Shown here: piece after piece, positions 33,471 through 46,050 of the stretch
Layout: each line of letters begins with the position of its first letter
Position numbering within the stretch: position 1 is the first letter of the stretch
NCBI RefSeq assembly: GCF_036226745.1
Contig: NZ_CP109013.1
Span: 3,968,001 to 4,032,000 of the forward strand
From: Streptomyces sp. NBC_00683
Lineage (GTDB): Bacteria > Actinomycetota > Actinomycetes > Streptomycetales > Streptomycetaceae
Length of the DNA stretch: 64,000 nucleotides
Reading direction: 5' to 3'
The notes under the pieces: model-generated
The model's input: only the letters and a program-made list of their open reading frames with translations
What the model was told of the DNA's origin: nothing
Databases searched by the model: none
Position numbers and translations under genes: made by a program

Positions 33471-34256
33471 ATGCCCCAGCGCCCCATCGGCACCGCGACC
33501 CGCGGGACCACCAACCCCAACCGGCTGCGCCGCATGGACCGCTGGATCGCCGCCACCCACGGCCCCGCCCTGCGCCGCAGCGACTCCCCCGTCGCGGTCG
33601 ACCTCGGCTACGGCGCGGCCCCGTGGACCGCCGTCGAGCTGCTGGAACGGCTGCGCACCGCCGAACCGCGCACCACGGTCGCCGGCATCGAGATCGACCC
33701 GGAACGGGTGGCCGCGGCGAAACCGTACGAGCGCGAGGGCCTCACCTTCGTCCACGGCGGCTTCGAGATCCCCCTGCCCGGCCGGCCCGCCCTCATCCGG
33801 GCGGCCAACGTGCTGCGCCAGTACGACGAGGCGGAGGTCGCCGCGGTCTGGCAGCGGCTGTGCGCACGGCTCGCCCCGGACGGACTCCTCGTCGAGGGCA
33901 CCTGCGACGAGATCGGGCGCAGGCACGTCTGGGTGACCCTCGGTCCCGAGGGGCCCCGCACGGTCACCTTCGCGACCCGCCTGGGCTCCCTGGACCGCCC
34001 CTCGGACCTCGCCGAACGCCTCCCGAAGGCCCTGATCCACCGCAATGTGCCCGGCGAACCGGTCCACGCCTTCCTGCGGGACCTCGACCGGGCGTGGGCG
34101 GCCGCCGCCCCGTACGCCTCGCTGGGCGCGCGGCAGCGCTGGATCACGGCGGTGCGGTCGGTCTCCGCCGACTGGCCGCTGGCGGACGGGGTGCGGCGGT
34201 GGCGGCAGGGTGAAGTCACGGTGCAGTGGTCGGCTCTGCGGCCCAACACACGCTGA
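33471..34256 (+). CDS. Class I SAM-dependent methyltransferase-like protein
   Basis: A 261-aa protein with [19 protein letters not shown] near 42-60 as the SAM-binding loop and GIEIDPERV as the acidic loop. [15 protein letters not shown] lies further on. The ATG at 33471 has no ribosome binding site and a CATACGCT -10-like box 10 nt earlier, suggesting a leaderless message. It is divergent from mshA. Substrate unknown. Confidence 0.8.
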   Translation: MPQRPIGTATRGTTNPNRLRRMDRWIAATHGPALRRSDSPVAVDLGYGAAPWTAVELLERLRTAEPRTTVAGIEIDPERVAAAKPYEREGLTFVHGGFEIPLPGRPALIRAANVLRQYDEAEVAAVWQRLCARLAPDGLLVEGTCDEIGRRHVWVTLGPEGPRTVTFATRLGSLDRPSDLAERLPKALIHRNVPGEPVHAFLRDLDRAWAAAAPYASLGARQRWITAVRSVSADWPLADGVRRWRQGEVTVQWSALRPNTR

Positions 34257-34479
34257 ACGGAACCCGAAGGAGTGACAGATCCGGCCACTCCGGGAACCCG
34301 GACGGGGCGCCGTTCGTGTGAGTATCGGCGGGTGTCCGCCCCGGTTGGGGTCTGCCTCTGTTGCTTTACGGGACGACATGGCACGATCGCGACGTTGCCT
34401 GAACGTTACTGACGGTAAGTCAGATGTCCGCCATCCGACGGTCCGTACCTTTACTGCTTCCTGTCCGGAGGGGTAGCTC

Positions 34480-35553
34480 GTGAACCGACGCCACTGTGCC
34501 GCTGCCGCGATCACACTGGTCTGCGCGCTGGCTGTACTGGCCGCGCCGGTACAGGCCATGGCCGCGCCCGTGCCCGAGCCCTCCGCCACCGCCCCTGCGA
34601 CCGTCCCGGCGACGGGGAAGAAGACCCTCGAAGAGGTGCGCGAGGAGATCGACACCCTGTACCGCAAGGCCGGAGCGGCCACGGACGCGTACAACCTCGC
34701 CGAGGAGCAGGCGAAGAAGCAGTCCGGCGAGATCGTGCAGCTCGCCAAGGCGATCGCCGACGGCCAGGCGCGGATCGCCGAGCTGAAGAACACGGCAGGC
34801 GCCCAGGCCCGCGAGCAGTACCGCAACGGCGGACTGCCGCCGGGCGCGCAGCTGGTGCTCACCGATGACCCGCGGCTCTTCCTCGACGGCGTGAACCAGG
34901 TCCGGCAGGGCCAGCAGGCCACCAAGAGCGTCCTCGCCCAACTCAAGCGGACGCAGGAGGACTTGGAGACGTACACGCAGGACGCGAGCATCAACTGGAC
35001 GAAGCTCGAGTCCAACCGCGTCAAGCAGGCCAAGGCCAAGAAGAGCATAGACGCGCAGATCGCCACGGCGAAGAAGCTCGAATCACAGCTGGAGAAGAAG
35101 GAGCAGGCCCGGCTCCTCGAACTGGAGCAGCAGGCCGCGTCCACGGCGCAGGCCGCCTGGCTCTCCTCCGGCGCGCTGAAGGACATCAACCGCGAGGCGA
35201 GCGCGAGCGGCAGGCAGGCCATCGCCTTCGCGACCGCCCAGATCGGCAAGCCGTACGTGTGGGGGGCCGAGGGCCCCGGTTCGTACGACTGCTCGGGGCT
35301 GACCTCGCAGGCCTGGGCGGCGGCGAAGCGGCCGATCCCGCGGACCTCCCAGGAACAGTGGCGCCTGCTGCCGCGCATCGCCATCCGTGACATGCGCCCC
35401 GGCGACCTGATCATCTACCACAGCGACGCCAGCCACGTCGGGATGTACGTCGGCGACGGCGCGATCGTCCACGCGCCGAGGCCCGGCCGCAACGTCACAC
35501 TGACGGGCGCCGGCTCCATGGCCATACTCGGCGTGGTCCGCCCCGACAAGTAG
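34480..35553 (+). CDS. Secreted NlpC/P60 peptidoglycan endopeptidase
   Basis: A 357-aa exported hydrolase. Signal peptide at 1-28 ending at a QAMAA region, then a coiled coil from about 45 to 240, then the NlpC/P60 domain. Catalytic Cys is in [11 protein letters not shown] near 271, His in [10 protein letters not shown] near 321, and a second His in AIVHAPRPG. It should cut the D-Glu-meso-DAP link in cell-wall peptides. GGAGG lies upstream of GTG 34480. Confidence 0.92.
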   Translation: MNRRHCAAAAITLVCALAVLAAPVQAMAAPVPEPSATAPATVPATGKKTLEEVREEIDTLYRKAGAATDAYNLAEEQAKKQSGEIVQLAKAIADGQARIAELKNTAGAQAREQYRNGGLPPGAQLVLTDDPRLFLDGVNQVRQGQQATKSVLAQLKRTQEDLETYTQDASINWTKLESNRVKQAKAKKSIDAQIATAKKLESQLEKKEQARLLELEQQAASTAQAAWLSSGALKDINREASASGRQAIAFATAQIGKPYVWGAEGPGSYDCSGLTSQAWAAAKRPIPRTSQEQWRLLPRIAIRDMRPGDLIIYHSDASHVGMYVGDGAIVHAPRPGRNVTLTGAGSMAILGVVRPDK

Positions 35554-35798
35554 CCGACCGGGCGCAGGCCGCCCACCCCCCGCGGCGCGTGATGTTTGTC
35601 ATGGCTCCCATGTCCGTTTCGCACACGCTCATCACGCCGGATCCGTGACAGGACGCGGCTTATGGCCGCGCATATGACAGTGGCCGATCTTCGAACGCCA
35701 TTCCTTTCCCCCGCCGCGGACCGCTATCGTCCCGGTCTGGCGGGTCGTCGATCGTCGTCCCGCCGCGCCCTCGGGGGGAGGGAAGGAAACCCGAACCG

Positions 35799-37127
35799 AT
35801 GCCCGTACCCGTACCGCAGCAGCGCGCTGTTCCCGCTGCGGAGACCACCCATGGCGCCGACCTCACCCTCCTGGTGATCGAGGACGACCCTGCGGGCACC
35901 TTCACCGTCCCCGAGCTGCCGTCCGCCGCCGGGACCCGGGTCCGCGTCCGTACCGCCCGCAACCTCACCGAGGCGGGGCGGCTCCTCACCGACGACGTCG
36001 ACTGCATCCTGCTCGACCTCGACCTGGCCCTGCCGACCGGAGCACGCGCCGACGCCTCCGCGCACCCGGACGAGCTCGCCACCCTCAAGCACATCCTGCG
36101 CATCGCGCCACGCCACGCGGTCCTCGCCCTCACGGCGGAGAACGACGCGGAGCGGGCCGCCGAGGCCGTACGGGTCGGCGCCCAGGACTACCTCTTCCGC
36201 GGCGAGCTCGACGGGCGCCTGCTCAGCCGGGCCATCCGGTACGCGGTGGAGCGCAAACGCGCGGACACCGCCCAGCACCAGCTGACCGAGTCCCGGCTGC
36301 GCGCCCAGGAGAACGCCAGGCTGGAGCGCGGGCTGCTGCCCACTCCCCTCCTCCAGGGATCCGACCTCGACTTCGCCGCCCACTACCGGCCGGGGCGCAG
36401 CCGCGCCCTGCTCGGCGGGGACTTCTACGACACGGTCCGTACGCCCGACGGCACGGTCCACGCGATGATCGGCGACGTCTGCGGGCACGGCCCGGACGAG
36501 GCGGCGCTCGGCGTCGAGCTGCGCATCGCCTGGCGGGCGCTGACCCTGGCGGGGCTCTGCGGTGACGAACTGCTCTCCACGCTGCAGCAGGTCCTGGAGC
36601 ACGAGCGGCAGAGCGAGGAGATCTTCGCGACGGTCTGCACCGTCGACATCGCACCTGACGGCCGGCGCGCCGGTCTCTGCCTCGCGGGGCACCCCGCACC
36701 GCTGATCGCCCGCCAGGGGCGGGCGGCGCATCTGCTCCCCTACGAGGACGGCGGCCCGGCACTCGGCCTGCTGCCGCACGCCCGCTGGCCGCGGCGGCAG
36801 GTGCAGCTGGGTGGTTCCTGGAGCCTGATGATGTACACCGACGGGCTGATCGAGGGGCGTGTCGGACCCGAGGGAACCCAGCGGCTCGGCCAGGACGGCA
36901 TGGTCGCGATGGTCAACGGCCAGCTCGACCGGGGGCTCGGCGGCGAGGCGCTGCTGGAGGCGGCGGTCACCCAGGTGCAGGAGCTGAACGGCGGCGAGCT
37001 CACCGACGACGTGGCGGTCCTGCTCCTCGAGCGCGACGAGGCCCTGATACGCGGACGGGGCCGGAGCGCTGTGCGCTCCCGCCCCGGCTCGGCCACACCT
37101 GCGAGCGCTCAGCGCCCGCCGTTGTAG
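35799..37127 (+). CDS. Receiver-domain PP2C (SpoIIE-like) phosphatase
   Basis: A 442-aa protein. Residues 22-150 are a receiver domain (LLVIEDDPAG with the acidic pair, then LLDLDLALP for the phospho-acceptor, ALTAENDAE, GAQDYLFRG). A short linker follows, then a PP2C/SpoIIE phosphatase from about 185 with GGDFYDTVRTPDGTVHAMIGDVCGHGPDEA and MYTDGLIEGR. It is probably a response regulator whose output is protein dephosphorylation of an anti-sigma antagonist. Its 3' end overlaps the DUF2516 gene by 19 bp. Confidence 0.9.
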   Translation: MPVPVPQQRAVPAAETTHGADLTLLVIEDDPAGTFTVPELPSAAGTRVRVRTARNLTEAGRLLTDDVDCILLDLDLALPTGARADASAHPDELATLKHILRIAPRHAVLALTAENDAERAAEAVRVGAQDYLFRGELDGRLLSRAIRYAVERKRADTAQHQLTESRLRAQENARLERGLLPTPLLQGSDLDFAAHYRPGRSRALLGGDFYDTVRTPDGTVHAMIGDVCGHGPDEAALGVELRIAWRALTLAGLCGDELLSTLQQVLEHERQSEEIFATVCTVDIAPDGRRAGLCLAGHPAPLIARQGRAAHLLPYEDGGPALGLLPHARWPRRQVQLGGSWSLMMYTDGLIEGRVGPEGTQRLGQDGMVAMVNGQLDRGLGGEALLEAAVTQVQELNGGELTDDVAVLLLERDEALIRGRGRSAVRSRPGSATPASAQRPPL

Positions 37128-37447
37128 GGGCCGTACGGTCCGTCGCTGCTCGAACCGCCGCGACGGCCGCCTCCGCCGCCCGTTACCGCCTTGATCGCCG
37201 GCCGTACGTCCACCATGAAGACGATGGACGCGATCACGCCCGCGATCTGCAGGAAGAGGATCGGGATGATCAGGTTCACGAAGACGGTGATACCGAGAAT
37301 GATCAGCCAGAAGGACTTCTTCTGCTTGTCCGCCGCCCGGTAGGCGTCCTCGCGCGCGGTCGCCGCAAAGATCAGCGCGACCACGGCCAGGACGAGCATG
37401 GCCAGGTAGAGCATCTGAAGGAACGAGCCGAATGCTTCGAGCAGCAT
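37109..37447 (-). CDS. DUF2516-family membrane protein
   Basis: A 112-aa protein with three hydrophobic segments (residues 9-27, 43-58 and 60-75) and a Gly/Arg/Ser-rich tail, as in DUF2516 proteins of actinobacteria. The ATG at 37447 follows AGGCGG by 8 nt; a GTG at 37456 is less likely. It overlaps the convergent phosphatase gene by 19 bp. Function unknown. Confidence 0.85.
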   Translation of the reverse strand: MLLEAFGSFLQMLYLAMLVLAVVALIFAATAREDAYRAADKQKKSFWLIILGITVFVNLIIPILFLQIAGVIASIVFMVDVRPAIKAVTGGGGGRRGGSSSDGPYGPYNGGR

Positions 37448-37561
37448 GGTGAGCACCGCCTAGTCAGTGGATGAGCGCCTCGCGGCCAAGGTACCGGGAC
37501 AACGACCCGGCCACCCCCAAAGGTGCCCGGACCGTTCCCGGCCGTCCCGGAACCGCTCCCG

Positions 37562-38191
37562 CTACTTCGCGGACGGCGGCGTGGTCTTCTTCGCGGCGGG
37601 CTTGCGCACGGGCGCCGGCTTCTTCACGGGCGCCGCCTTGGCCTCGGCGGGCTTCGGCGCGGGCTTCTTCGGGGCCGGAGGGGCCGGCTTCGCCTGGGGG
37701 GCGGCCGCCTCGGACTTCTGCTTCGGCACCGACTTCGGCTCGGCCTCGACGACGGCGGCGATCCCGACGATCTCGTCGGCCGCCTCGCCGCGCCACGTCC
37801 GCACGCTCTTCTCGCCGCGCTCGGCGACCTTCTCGTACGTCTCACGGGCACGCACCGCGTACTCGGCGGCCACGCCCACGCTCCGCAGCGCCAGGTCCTG
37901 GGCGCTCTCGCCCAGCTTCTTCAGGTCGGTGTCCAGCGCCCCGATGACCTCGGTCACCTTGGCCTGAACGGTGGCCTGGGCTTCCTTGGCCTGCGTGGCC
38001 ACCTTCTCCTGTACGGCCTTGGGGTCGGTGTTGCGTACGGCCTCGAAGCGCTCGGGCGCCTCGGCCCGCAGCTGCTCGATCAGCCCCGGAACCTTGCGCG
38101 CCTGCTCGACGGCGAGGTCGGCCGTGCCGGCGGCGAAGTAGAAGGGGGTGCTGTCGGTGAGGGTCTTGCGCAGGTCATCGGTGATGGCCAT
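37562..38191 (-). CDS. HbhA-like heparin-binding/surface protein
   Basis: A 209-aa protein. Residues 1-140 form a long helical coiled coil typical of HbhA, and the C-terminal 65 residues are Lys/Ala/Pro repeats (AAPVKKPAPVRKPAAKKTTP). In mycobacteria such tails bind heparin; here the protein may bind polyanions such as DNA or cell-wall polymers. It follows the XRE-regulator gene, as in other streptomycetes. Confidence 0.82.
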   Translation of the reverse strand: MAITDDLRKTLTDSTPFYFAAGTADLAVEQARKVPGLIEQLRAEAPERFEAVRNTDPKAVQEKVATQAKEAQATVQAKVTEVIGALDTDLKKLGESAQDLALRSVGVAAEYAVRARETYEKVAERGEKSVRTWRGEAADEIVGIAAVVEAEPKSVPKQKSEAAAPQAKPAPPAPKKPAPKPAEAKAAPVKKPAPVRKPAAKKTTPPSAK

Positions 38192-38219
38192 GACTGGTGT
38201 CCTCCCGGATCATCAGAAG

Positions 38220-38729
38220 TCAGTTCAGAGGTGTGTCTGCGTCACTGCCGCCGGCCGTGCGGGGGCCGCGGGCATCTGTACCGGCGCCGTTCTCGTCACC
38301 GGCACCGCTTTCCGCGTCGGCATCGATTCTGCTCCCCGCATCCGCGCCACCGTGTACCTCGGCGCCGGTGTCGGGCACGACGTCGAAACCGTTCTCCTTG
38401 CGGAAGGAGTCGTAGATCTGCAGCAGTACGTTCTTCTGCCGCTCGTTGATCGACGGATCGGCCAATATGACCGCTCGCGTCTCCAGCTCCTCCCGCTCCC
38501 GCTCGTCGAGGATCCCGGCCCGCACGTAGAGCGTCTCGGCAGAGATCCGCAGGGCCTTGGCGACCTGCTGCAGAACCTCGGCGCTCGGCTTGCGCAGGCC
38601 GCGTTCGATCTGGCTGAGATACGGATTGGACACTCCGGCGGCGTCGGCGAGCTGCCGCAGGGAGAGCTGCGCGGTACGCCGCTGCTCACGCAGGTACTCG
38701 CCGAGATTGCCGACGTTGAGTGATGCCAT
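38220..38729 (-). CDS. XRE-family DNA-binding protein
   Basis: A 169-aa regulator. Residues 9-66 are a Cro/C1-type helix-turn-helix (LGEYLREQRRTAQLSLRQLADAAGVSNPYLSQIERG). A helical middle and a disordered acidic C-terminus follow. It lies upstream of the HbhA-like gene in the same direction. A 20-bp inverted repeat TTGCAAGC-4-GCTTGCAA lies just upstream and may be its own operator. Confidence 0.88.
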   Translation of the reverse strand: MASLNVGNLGEYLREQRRTAQLSLRQLADAAGVSNPYLSQIERGLRKPSAEVLQQVAKALRISAETLYVRAGILDEREREELETRAVILADPSINERQKNVLLQIYDSFRKENGFDVVPDTGAEVHGGADAGSRIDADAESGAGDENGAGTDARGPRTAGGSDADTPLN

Positions 38730-38759
38730 GGGTCGATAGTGCAACACTCTTGCTAACTA

Positions 38760-38779
38760 TTGCAAGCGCCTGCTTGCAA
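38760..38779. promoter_or_regulatory. Inverted repeat upstream of XRE gene
   Basis: TTGCAAGC (38760-38767) and GCTTGCAA (38772-38779) are exact complements with a GCCT spacer. Further TGCAA or TTGC half-sites lie between it and the gene start. Confidence 0.7.
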
Positions 38780-38876
38780 AAGTGTTCGGGACCACGTGTG
38801 ACCGCGCGGGCACCGTTCCGTCACGTCACCCCGCCACCCGGGCATGGAGTCGGTGTCCGGGTGGGGAGGTACAGGT

Positions 38877-39338
38877 ATGAGCTTCCGACTTGCGGCGTAC
38901 GCCGTGTGCATCGAGAACGCGCGGGTGCTGCTCGCCCACCACTTCTCAGGGAACTGGTCCCTTCCGGGCGGCATGGTCGAGCACGGGGAGGACCCGTTCG
39001 ACGCGGTCATCCGGGAGGTCGCCGAGGAGACCGGCTGCGACGCCGTGGTCGAACGCCTGCTGGGCGTGGACTCAAGGGTGATCCCCGCCGCCGAACGCAC
39101 CGTCCCCGGCGGACCTGACCACCAGAACGTCGGCATCTTCTACCAGGTCCGCATCACCGGCGGCCTGCTCCGGCCCGAGCCGAACGGCGAGACCACCGAG
39201 TCGGTCTGGACACCGCTTCCCGATGTCGCCGGCCTGTACCGGTCATCGCTGGTCGACATCGGCCTCGACCTGGCGCGGACCCGGCCCGCAACGGGCCACG
39301 TCTCTCCCGTCCCGGCAGGCGGGCTGATCCGGCACTGA
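38877..39338 (+). CDS. Nudix hydrolase
   Basis: A 153-aa protein with a full Nudix box, GGMVEHGEDPFDAVIREVAEETG, at about residues 34-56. GGGGAGG lies 8 nt before the ATG. The protein lacks extra domains, so the substrate (nucleotide, sugar nucleotide or coenzyme) cannot be told. It is convergent with the rox-like gene. Confidence 0.9.
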   Translation: MSFRLAAYAVCIENARVLLAHHFSGNWSLPGGMVEHGEDPFDAVIREVAEETGCDAVVERLLGVDSRVIPAAERTVPGGPDHQNVGIFYQVRITGGLLRPEPNGETTESVWTPLPDVAGLYRSSLVDIGLDLARTRPATGHVSPVPAGGLIRH

Positions 39339-39372
39339 GGCCACCAGCAGGCCCGCCCGCCTCGACCGACGC

Positions 39373-40803
<1,431 letters not shown>

Positions 40804-40900
40804 TCAGAACGCCCATTCAATTCGACTGGAGGAGAGGCACTTCGCGCGTACCTGGTTTCCGCAGGTCCTGGCCTTGGCCGGTCATTCTGCGGCAGGCCCC

Positions 40901-40919
40901 GGGCCTTGCCGCAAGCCCC
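40901..40919. promoter_or_regulatory. Rifamycin-associated element (RAE)
   Basis: The reverse complement of GGGCCTTGCCGCAAGCCCC reads GGGGCTTGCGGCAAGGCCC, the conserved inverted repeat found upstream of rifamycin-inactivating genes in actinomycetes. It lies about 98 bp before the rox start, as expected for an inducible promoter. Confidence 0.8.
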
Positions 40920-40950
40920 CCGGTGCGCTATATGTTGAGAGTGGAGAGGA

Positions 40951-41085
40951 GTGATCAGCCTCCTTCTCCGGGGTGAGGACTCCCCCGAACCCGATCCGAA
41001 GCCCCAGGCGTACTTGGCGTGCACGGGCATCGAACTGTCCGACACACATGTCCAGTTGATGGACTCGCCGCCCGTCAGGCGGTGA
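40951..41085 (+). CDS. Small ORF divergent from rox (uncertain)
   Basis: A 44-codon frame starts at GTG 40951 right after GGAGAGGA and ends at 41085, 12 nt before a strong hairpin. It could be the end of an RAE-driven small gene or a remnant. I do not recognise the peptide, so support is weak. Confidence 0.25.
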   Translation: MISLLLRGEDSPEPDPKPQAYLACTGIELSDTHVQLMDSPPVRR

Positions 41086-41096
41086 CGCCCCACGAA

Positions 41097-41135
41097 CAAG
41101 GAGGTGGGGCCGGCACCGCCGGCCCCACCTCCTTG
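41097..41135. terminator. 18-bp perfect hairpin terminator
   Basis: CAAGGAGGTGGGGCCGGC pairs without mismatch around loop ACC. It lies 18 nt after the stop of the UvrA-like gene on the minus strand and would also stop reads from the left. Confidence 0.8.
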
Positions 41136-41152
41136 CTTCCGCGCGTCCCCGG

Positions 41153-43540
<2,388 letters not shown>

Positions 43541-43678
43541 GCTTATCGTCTCTCCATCTGTGAGGCGGGGCCGCCGGGCGGTCCCGGCCGGTGTCGCCCG
43601 GTTCGATCCGACCGGCTTCGAGCACGTACGTCCGGTTCTACATTCGCGGGAACTGTCGCGGCAACGGTCCGGCGTTGC

Positions 43679-44095
43679 TCATGCCTTGCGGGACTGGCTG
43701 AAGCGGATCATGTTCCCCGCCGGGTCGCGGAAGGCGCAGTCGCGGACGCCGTACGGCTGGTCGATCGGCTCCTGCAGCACCTCCCCGCCCGCTGCCCTGA
43801 TGCTTTCGAAGGTGGTGTCGCAGTCGTCGGTGGAGAAGATCACGCCGCGCAGGTTGCCCTTGGCCAGCAGTTCGGCCATCGCCTTCCTGTCGGCCTCCGA
43901 GGCGTTGGGGTCGGCGAGCGGCGGTTCGAGGACGATCTCCACGTCGGGCTGCGTGGGCGAGCCGACGGTCACCCAGCGCATTCCCTCGAAGGCGACGTCG
44001 TTGCGCACCTCCAGGCGGAGGGCGTCGCGGTAGAAGGCGAGCGCCTTGTCGTGGTCGTCGACGGCGATGAAGCACTGCGAGAGGTTGATGTTCAT
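43679..44095 (-). CDS. VOC-family (glyoxalase-like) protein
   Basis: A 138-aa protein with paired beta-alpha-beta units: INLSQCFIAVDDHDKALAFYRDALRLEV near 2-29 and GVIFSTDDCDTTFESIRAAGGEVLQEP near 84-110, ending in AFRDPAGNMIRFSQ. These are VOC metalloenzyme signatures. The ATG at 44095 is used. It precedes an AraC gene on the same strand. Substrate unknown. Confidence 0.88.
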   Translation of the reverse strand: MNINLSQCFIAVDDHDKALAFYRDALRLEVRNDVAFEGMRWVTVGSPTQPDVEIVLEPPLADPNASEADRKAMAELLAKGNLRGVIFSTDDCDTTFESIRAAGGEVLQEPIDQPYGVRDCAFRDPAGNMIRFSQSRKA

Positions 44096-44105
44096 GGCTT
44101 CGACG

Positions 44106-44540
44106 CTACGAGTCGGCGGCGGGATTCGCTTCTCCGTTCCTGACCGGTCTCGTGATGATCTTGGCGACGCACGCCGGGATCGCGGCGCCGGCCTCGTGGG
44201 GCCGGGCCCGGTAGGCGCTGGGGCTCTCACCGACCAGCTCCGTGAAGCGCGAGCTGAACGACCCGAGCGAGGTACATCCGACCGCGAAGCAGACGTCCGT
44301 GACGCTGAGGTCGCCCCGCCGCAGCAGCGCCTTCGCCCGCTCGACGCGGCGGGTCATCAGGTAGCTGTAGGGCGTCTCCCCGAAGGCGGCGCGGAAACTG
44401 CGGGAGAAGTGTCCGGGCGACATGAGAGCGACGTTCGCCAGCGCCGGGACATCCAGCGGCTGCGCGTAGTCGCGGTCCATCATGTCCCGGACGCGGCGCA
44501 GCCGTACCAGGTCGGCCAGGGGGGTCATGCCCACCAGCAT
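44106..44540 (-). CDS. AraC-family regulator
   Basis: A 144-aa single-domain regulator. Two helix-turn-helix motifs are seen: LDVPALANVALMSPGHFSRSFRAAFGETP near 29-57 and LSVTDVCFAVGCTSLGSFSSRFTELVGESP near 77-106. No ligand domain is present. ATG 44540 or 44528 are possible starts. It ends 10 nt before the VOC gene, so control of that gene is likely. Confidence 0.87.
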   Translation of the reverse strand: MLVGMTPLADLVRLRRVRDMMDRDYAQPLDVPALANVALMSPGHFSRSFRAAFGETPYSYLMTRRVERAKALLRRGDLSVTDVCFAVGCTSLGSFSSRFTELVGESPSAYRARPHEAGAAIPACVAKIITRPVRNGEANPAADS

Positions 44541-44650
44541 GGCACGGCGGATGTGCCCCGTCCCGGCGATCGTCACTCCTGGACGGAGTTCTGCCGACAG
44601 ACGATCCGAGGGCACCGCGCGCCGTTCCACGTCCTGGGTAGGCTCCGCCC

Positions 44651-44998
44651 ATGAGTGAGCTCCTGCCGCTCCTGGTCCTCGCGGGCGCAGTCGCCGGGGT
44701 CATGGGTTTCTTCACGTGGCTGGCGTCCCGCGTCCGTCGCCGCGGTGTCGCCGGCGCGGCGATCAGTGCCGCCATGGCCTCGTACGACGAGGCGTTCAGG
44801 GTGACCGCTCATGACGCCCACTACGAGATCCAGGCGCAGGCGGAGCGCAAGGTGCCCGTCCTGTCGCCCGGCAGTCCGTGGGGGCGCAGGCGTGGCGAGG
44901 GTCCGGGCGACGGCGGTCCGCAGGCGTCACCGGCGCGGCCCCGCCGCCCGCGGCGCGGGATCCGCCGCCGCGTCGGACGTCTGTGGCGGGGCCGCTGA
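44651..44998 (+). CDS. Small membrane-anchored protein
   Basis: A 115-aa protein: an N-terminal membrane segment (LLPLLVLAGAVAGVMGFFTWLA at 4-25), a central helix, and an Arg/Pro-rich tail. The ORF is divergent from the AraC gene. A GTAGGCTCC box lies 8-16 nt before ATG 44651. Function unknown. Confidence 0.65.
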   Translation: MSELLPLLVLAGAVAGVMGFFTWLASRVRRRGVAGAAISAAMASYDEAFRVTAHDAHYEIQAQAERKVPVLSPGSPWGRRRGEGPGDGGPQASPARPRRPRRGIRRRVGRLWRGR

Positions 44999-45069
44999 AC
45001 CGGGTCCGCCCCGTCGGACCGGTGGGAAAACAGCTCGAACGCGCCGGACCGAGCGCCTACGCTGCCCCC

Positions 45070-45399
45070 ATGCCCCATGGGAAGACCGCGTACGTGTGCC
45101 TGCCGTGCCGGGCTTCGTACAAGCAGCCTTACGACAGGGACCGGGAGCGCGTCTGTCCGCGCTGCGCCGGGACGCTGATCCACGTCGGGTCCGCCTTCGC
45201 GCCGCCGCGACGACGGGACATCGCGGCGTGGCGTGCGCTCTCGGTGCTCCTGAACGCGGGGATCCGCTTCCACAAGAGCTGTTGCGGCGGCCCCGGCTAC
45301 CGCCCGCGCACCCTGCGCGAGGTGAAGGAGCGGGTGGCGTACGCGGAGGCCACCGGAGAGCCCTTCGCCCGTGCCCTTCTCCGAGGGGCGATTCCCTAG
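45070..45399 (+). CDS. Zinc-ribbon-like protein
   Basis: A 109-aa protein with two CxxC pairs, VCLPCRAS near 9-16 and VCPRCAGT near 28-35, then a helical part with CCGGPGYRPRTLREVKERV. The ATG at 45070 has no ribosome binding site, suggesting a leaderless message. Function unknown. Confidence 0.72.
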   Translation: MPHGKTAYVCLPCRASYKQPYDRDRERVCPRCAGTLIHVGSAFAPPRRRDIAAWRALSVLLNAGIRFHKSCCGGPGYRPRTLREVKERVAYAEATGEPFARALLRGAIP

Positions 45400-45472
45400 C
45401 CGGGGTTCCGGAGGACCTGGGTGCGTCTCTTCCGGACGATCCGCCACGGACCGAATTGTTACGCTGGCTGAC

Positions 45473-45961
45473 ATGACCGCCATGACGCCCGCCCGCACCG
45501 CACCCGACCTCTCCTTCCTCCTCGACCACACCAGCCACGTCCTGCGGACCCGGATGGCCGCCGCCCTCGCCGAGATCGGGCTCACGGCACGGATGCACTG
45601 CGTCCTGGTCCACGCGCTGGAGGGGGAGCGCACCCAGATCCAGCTCGCGGAGATCGGCGACATGGACAAGACCACGATGGTGGTGACGGTGGACGCCCTG
45701 GAGAGCGCGGGGCTCGCCGAGCGGCGGCCGTCCAGCCGCGACCGGCGGGCCCGGATCATCGCCGTCACCGAGGAGGGCGCCCGGCTCGCCGAGCGGAGTC
45801 AGCAGATCGTCGACCAGGTGCACAAGGACGCCCTGTCGACACTGCCCGACAGCGACCGCGACGTGCTGCTGCGCGCCCTGAACCAGCTGGCCGAGGAGCA
45901 CCTGGCCACCCCCGTCGAGAACCCCCGCCCGGTCCGGCGCGCCCGCCAGGGCCAGAGTTAG
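45473..45961 (+). CDS. MarR-family regulator
   Basis: A 162-aa regulator with a MarR winged helix: QIQLAEIGDMDKTTMVVTVDALESAGLAERRPSSRDRRARIIAVTEEG lies at about 55-102. No ribosome binding site is seen before the ATG. The gene lies 90 nt upstream of a drug-exporter gene on the same strand and is its likely repressor. Confidence 0.9.
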   Translation: MTAMTPARTAPDLSFLLDHTSHVLRTRMAAALAEIGLTARMHCVLVHALEGERTQIQLAEIGDMDKTTMVVTVDALESAGLAERRPSSRDRRARIIAVTEEGARLAERSQQIVDQVHKDALSTLPDSDRDVLLRALNQLAEEHLATPVENPRPVRRARQGQS

Positions 45962-46050
45962 CCGCAGCTGGTAGGGCCGTTAAATATAGTCTGCAACAAA
46001 ACCATCTGCTACGGTCATTCCTGTCGACCCGTTCCGACAGGAGAAGACCG

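Noticed and set aside
31710..34256. 848-aa plus-strand frame
   Set aside because: It crosses mshA in antisense; only the end (from 33471) is a real gene.
34257..34479. ydaO-type c-di-AMP riboswitch upstream of the NlpC/P60 gene
   Set aside because: Such riboswitches precede some Streptomyces wall hydrolases, but I could not find the conserved motifs in this short upstream region.
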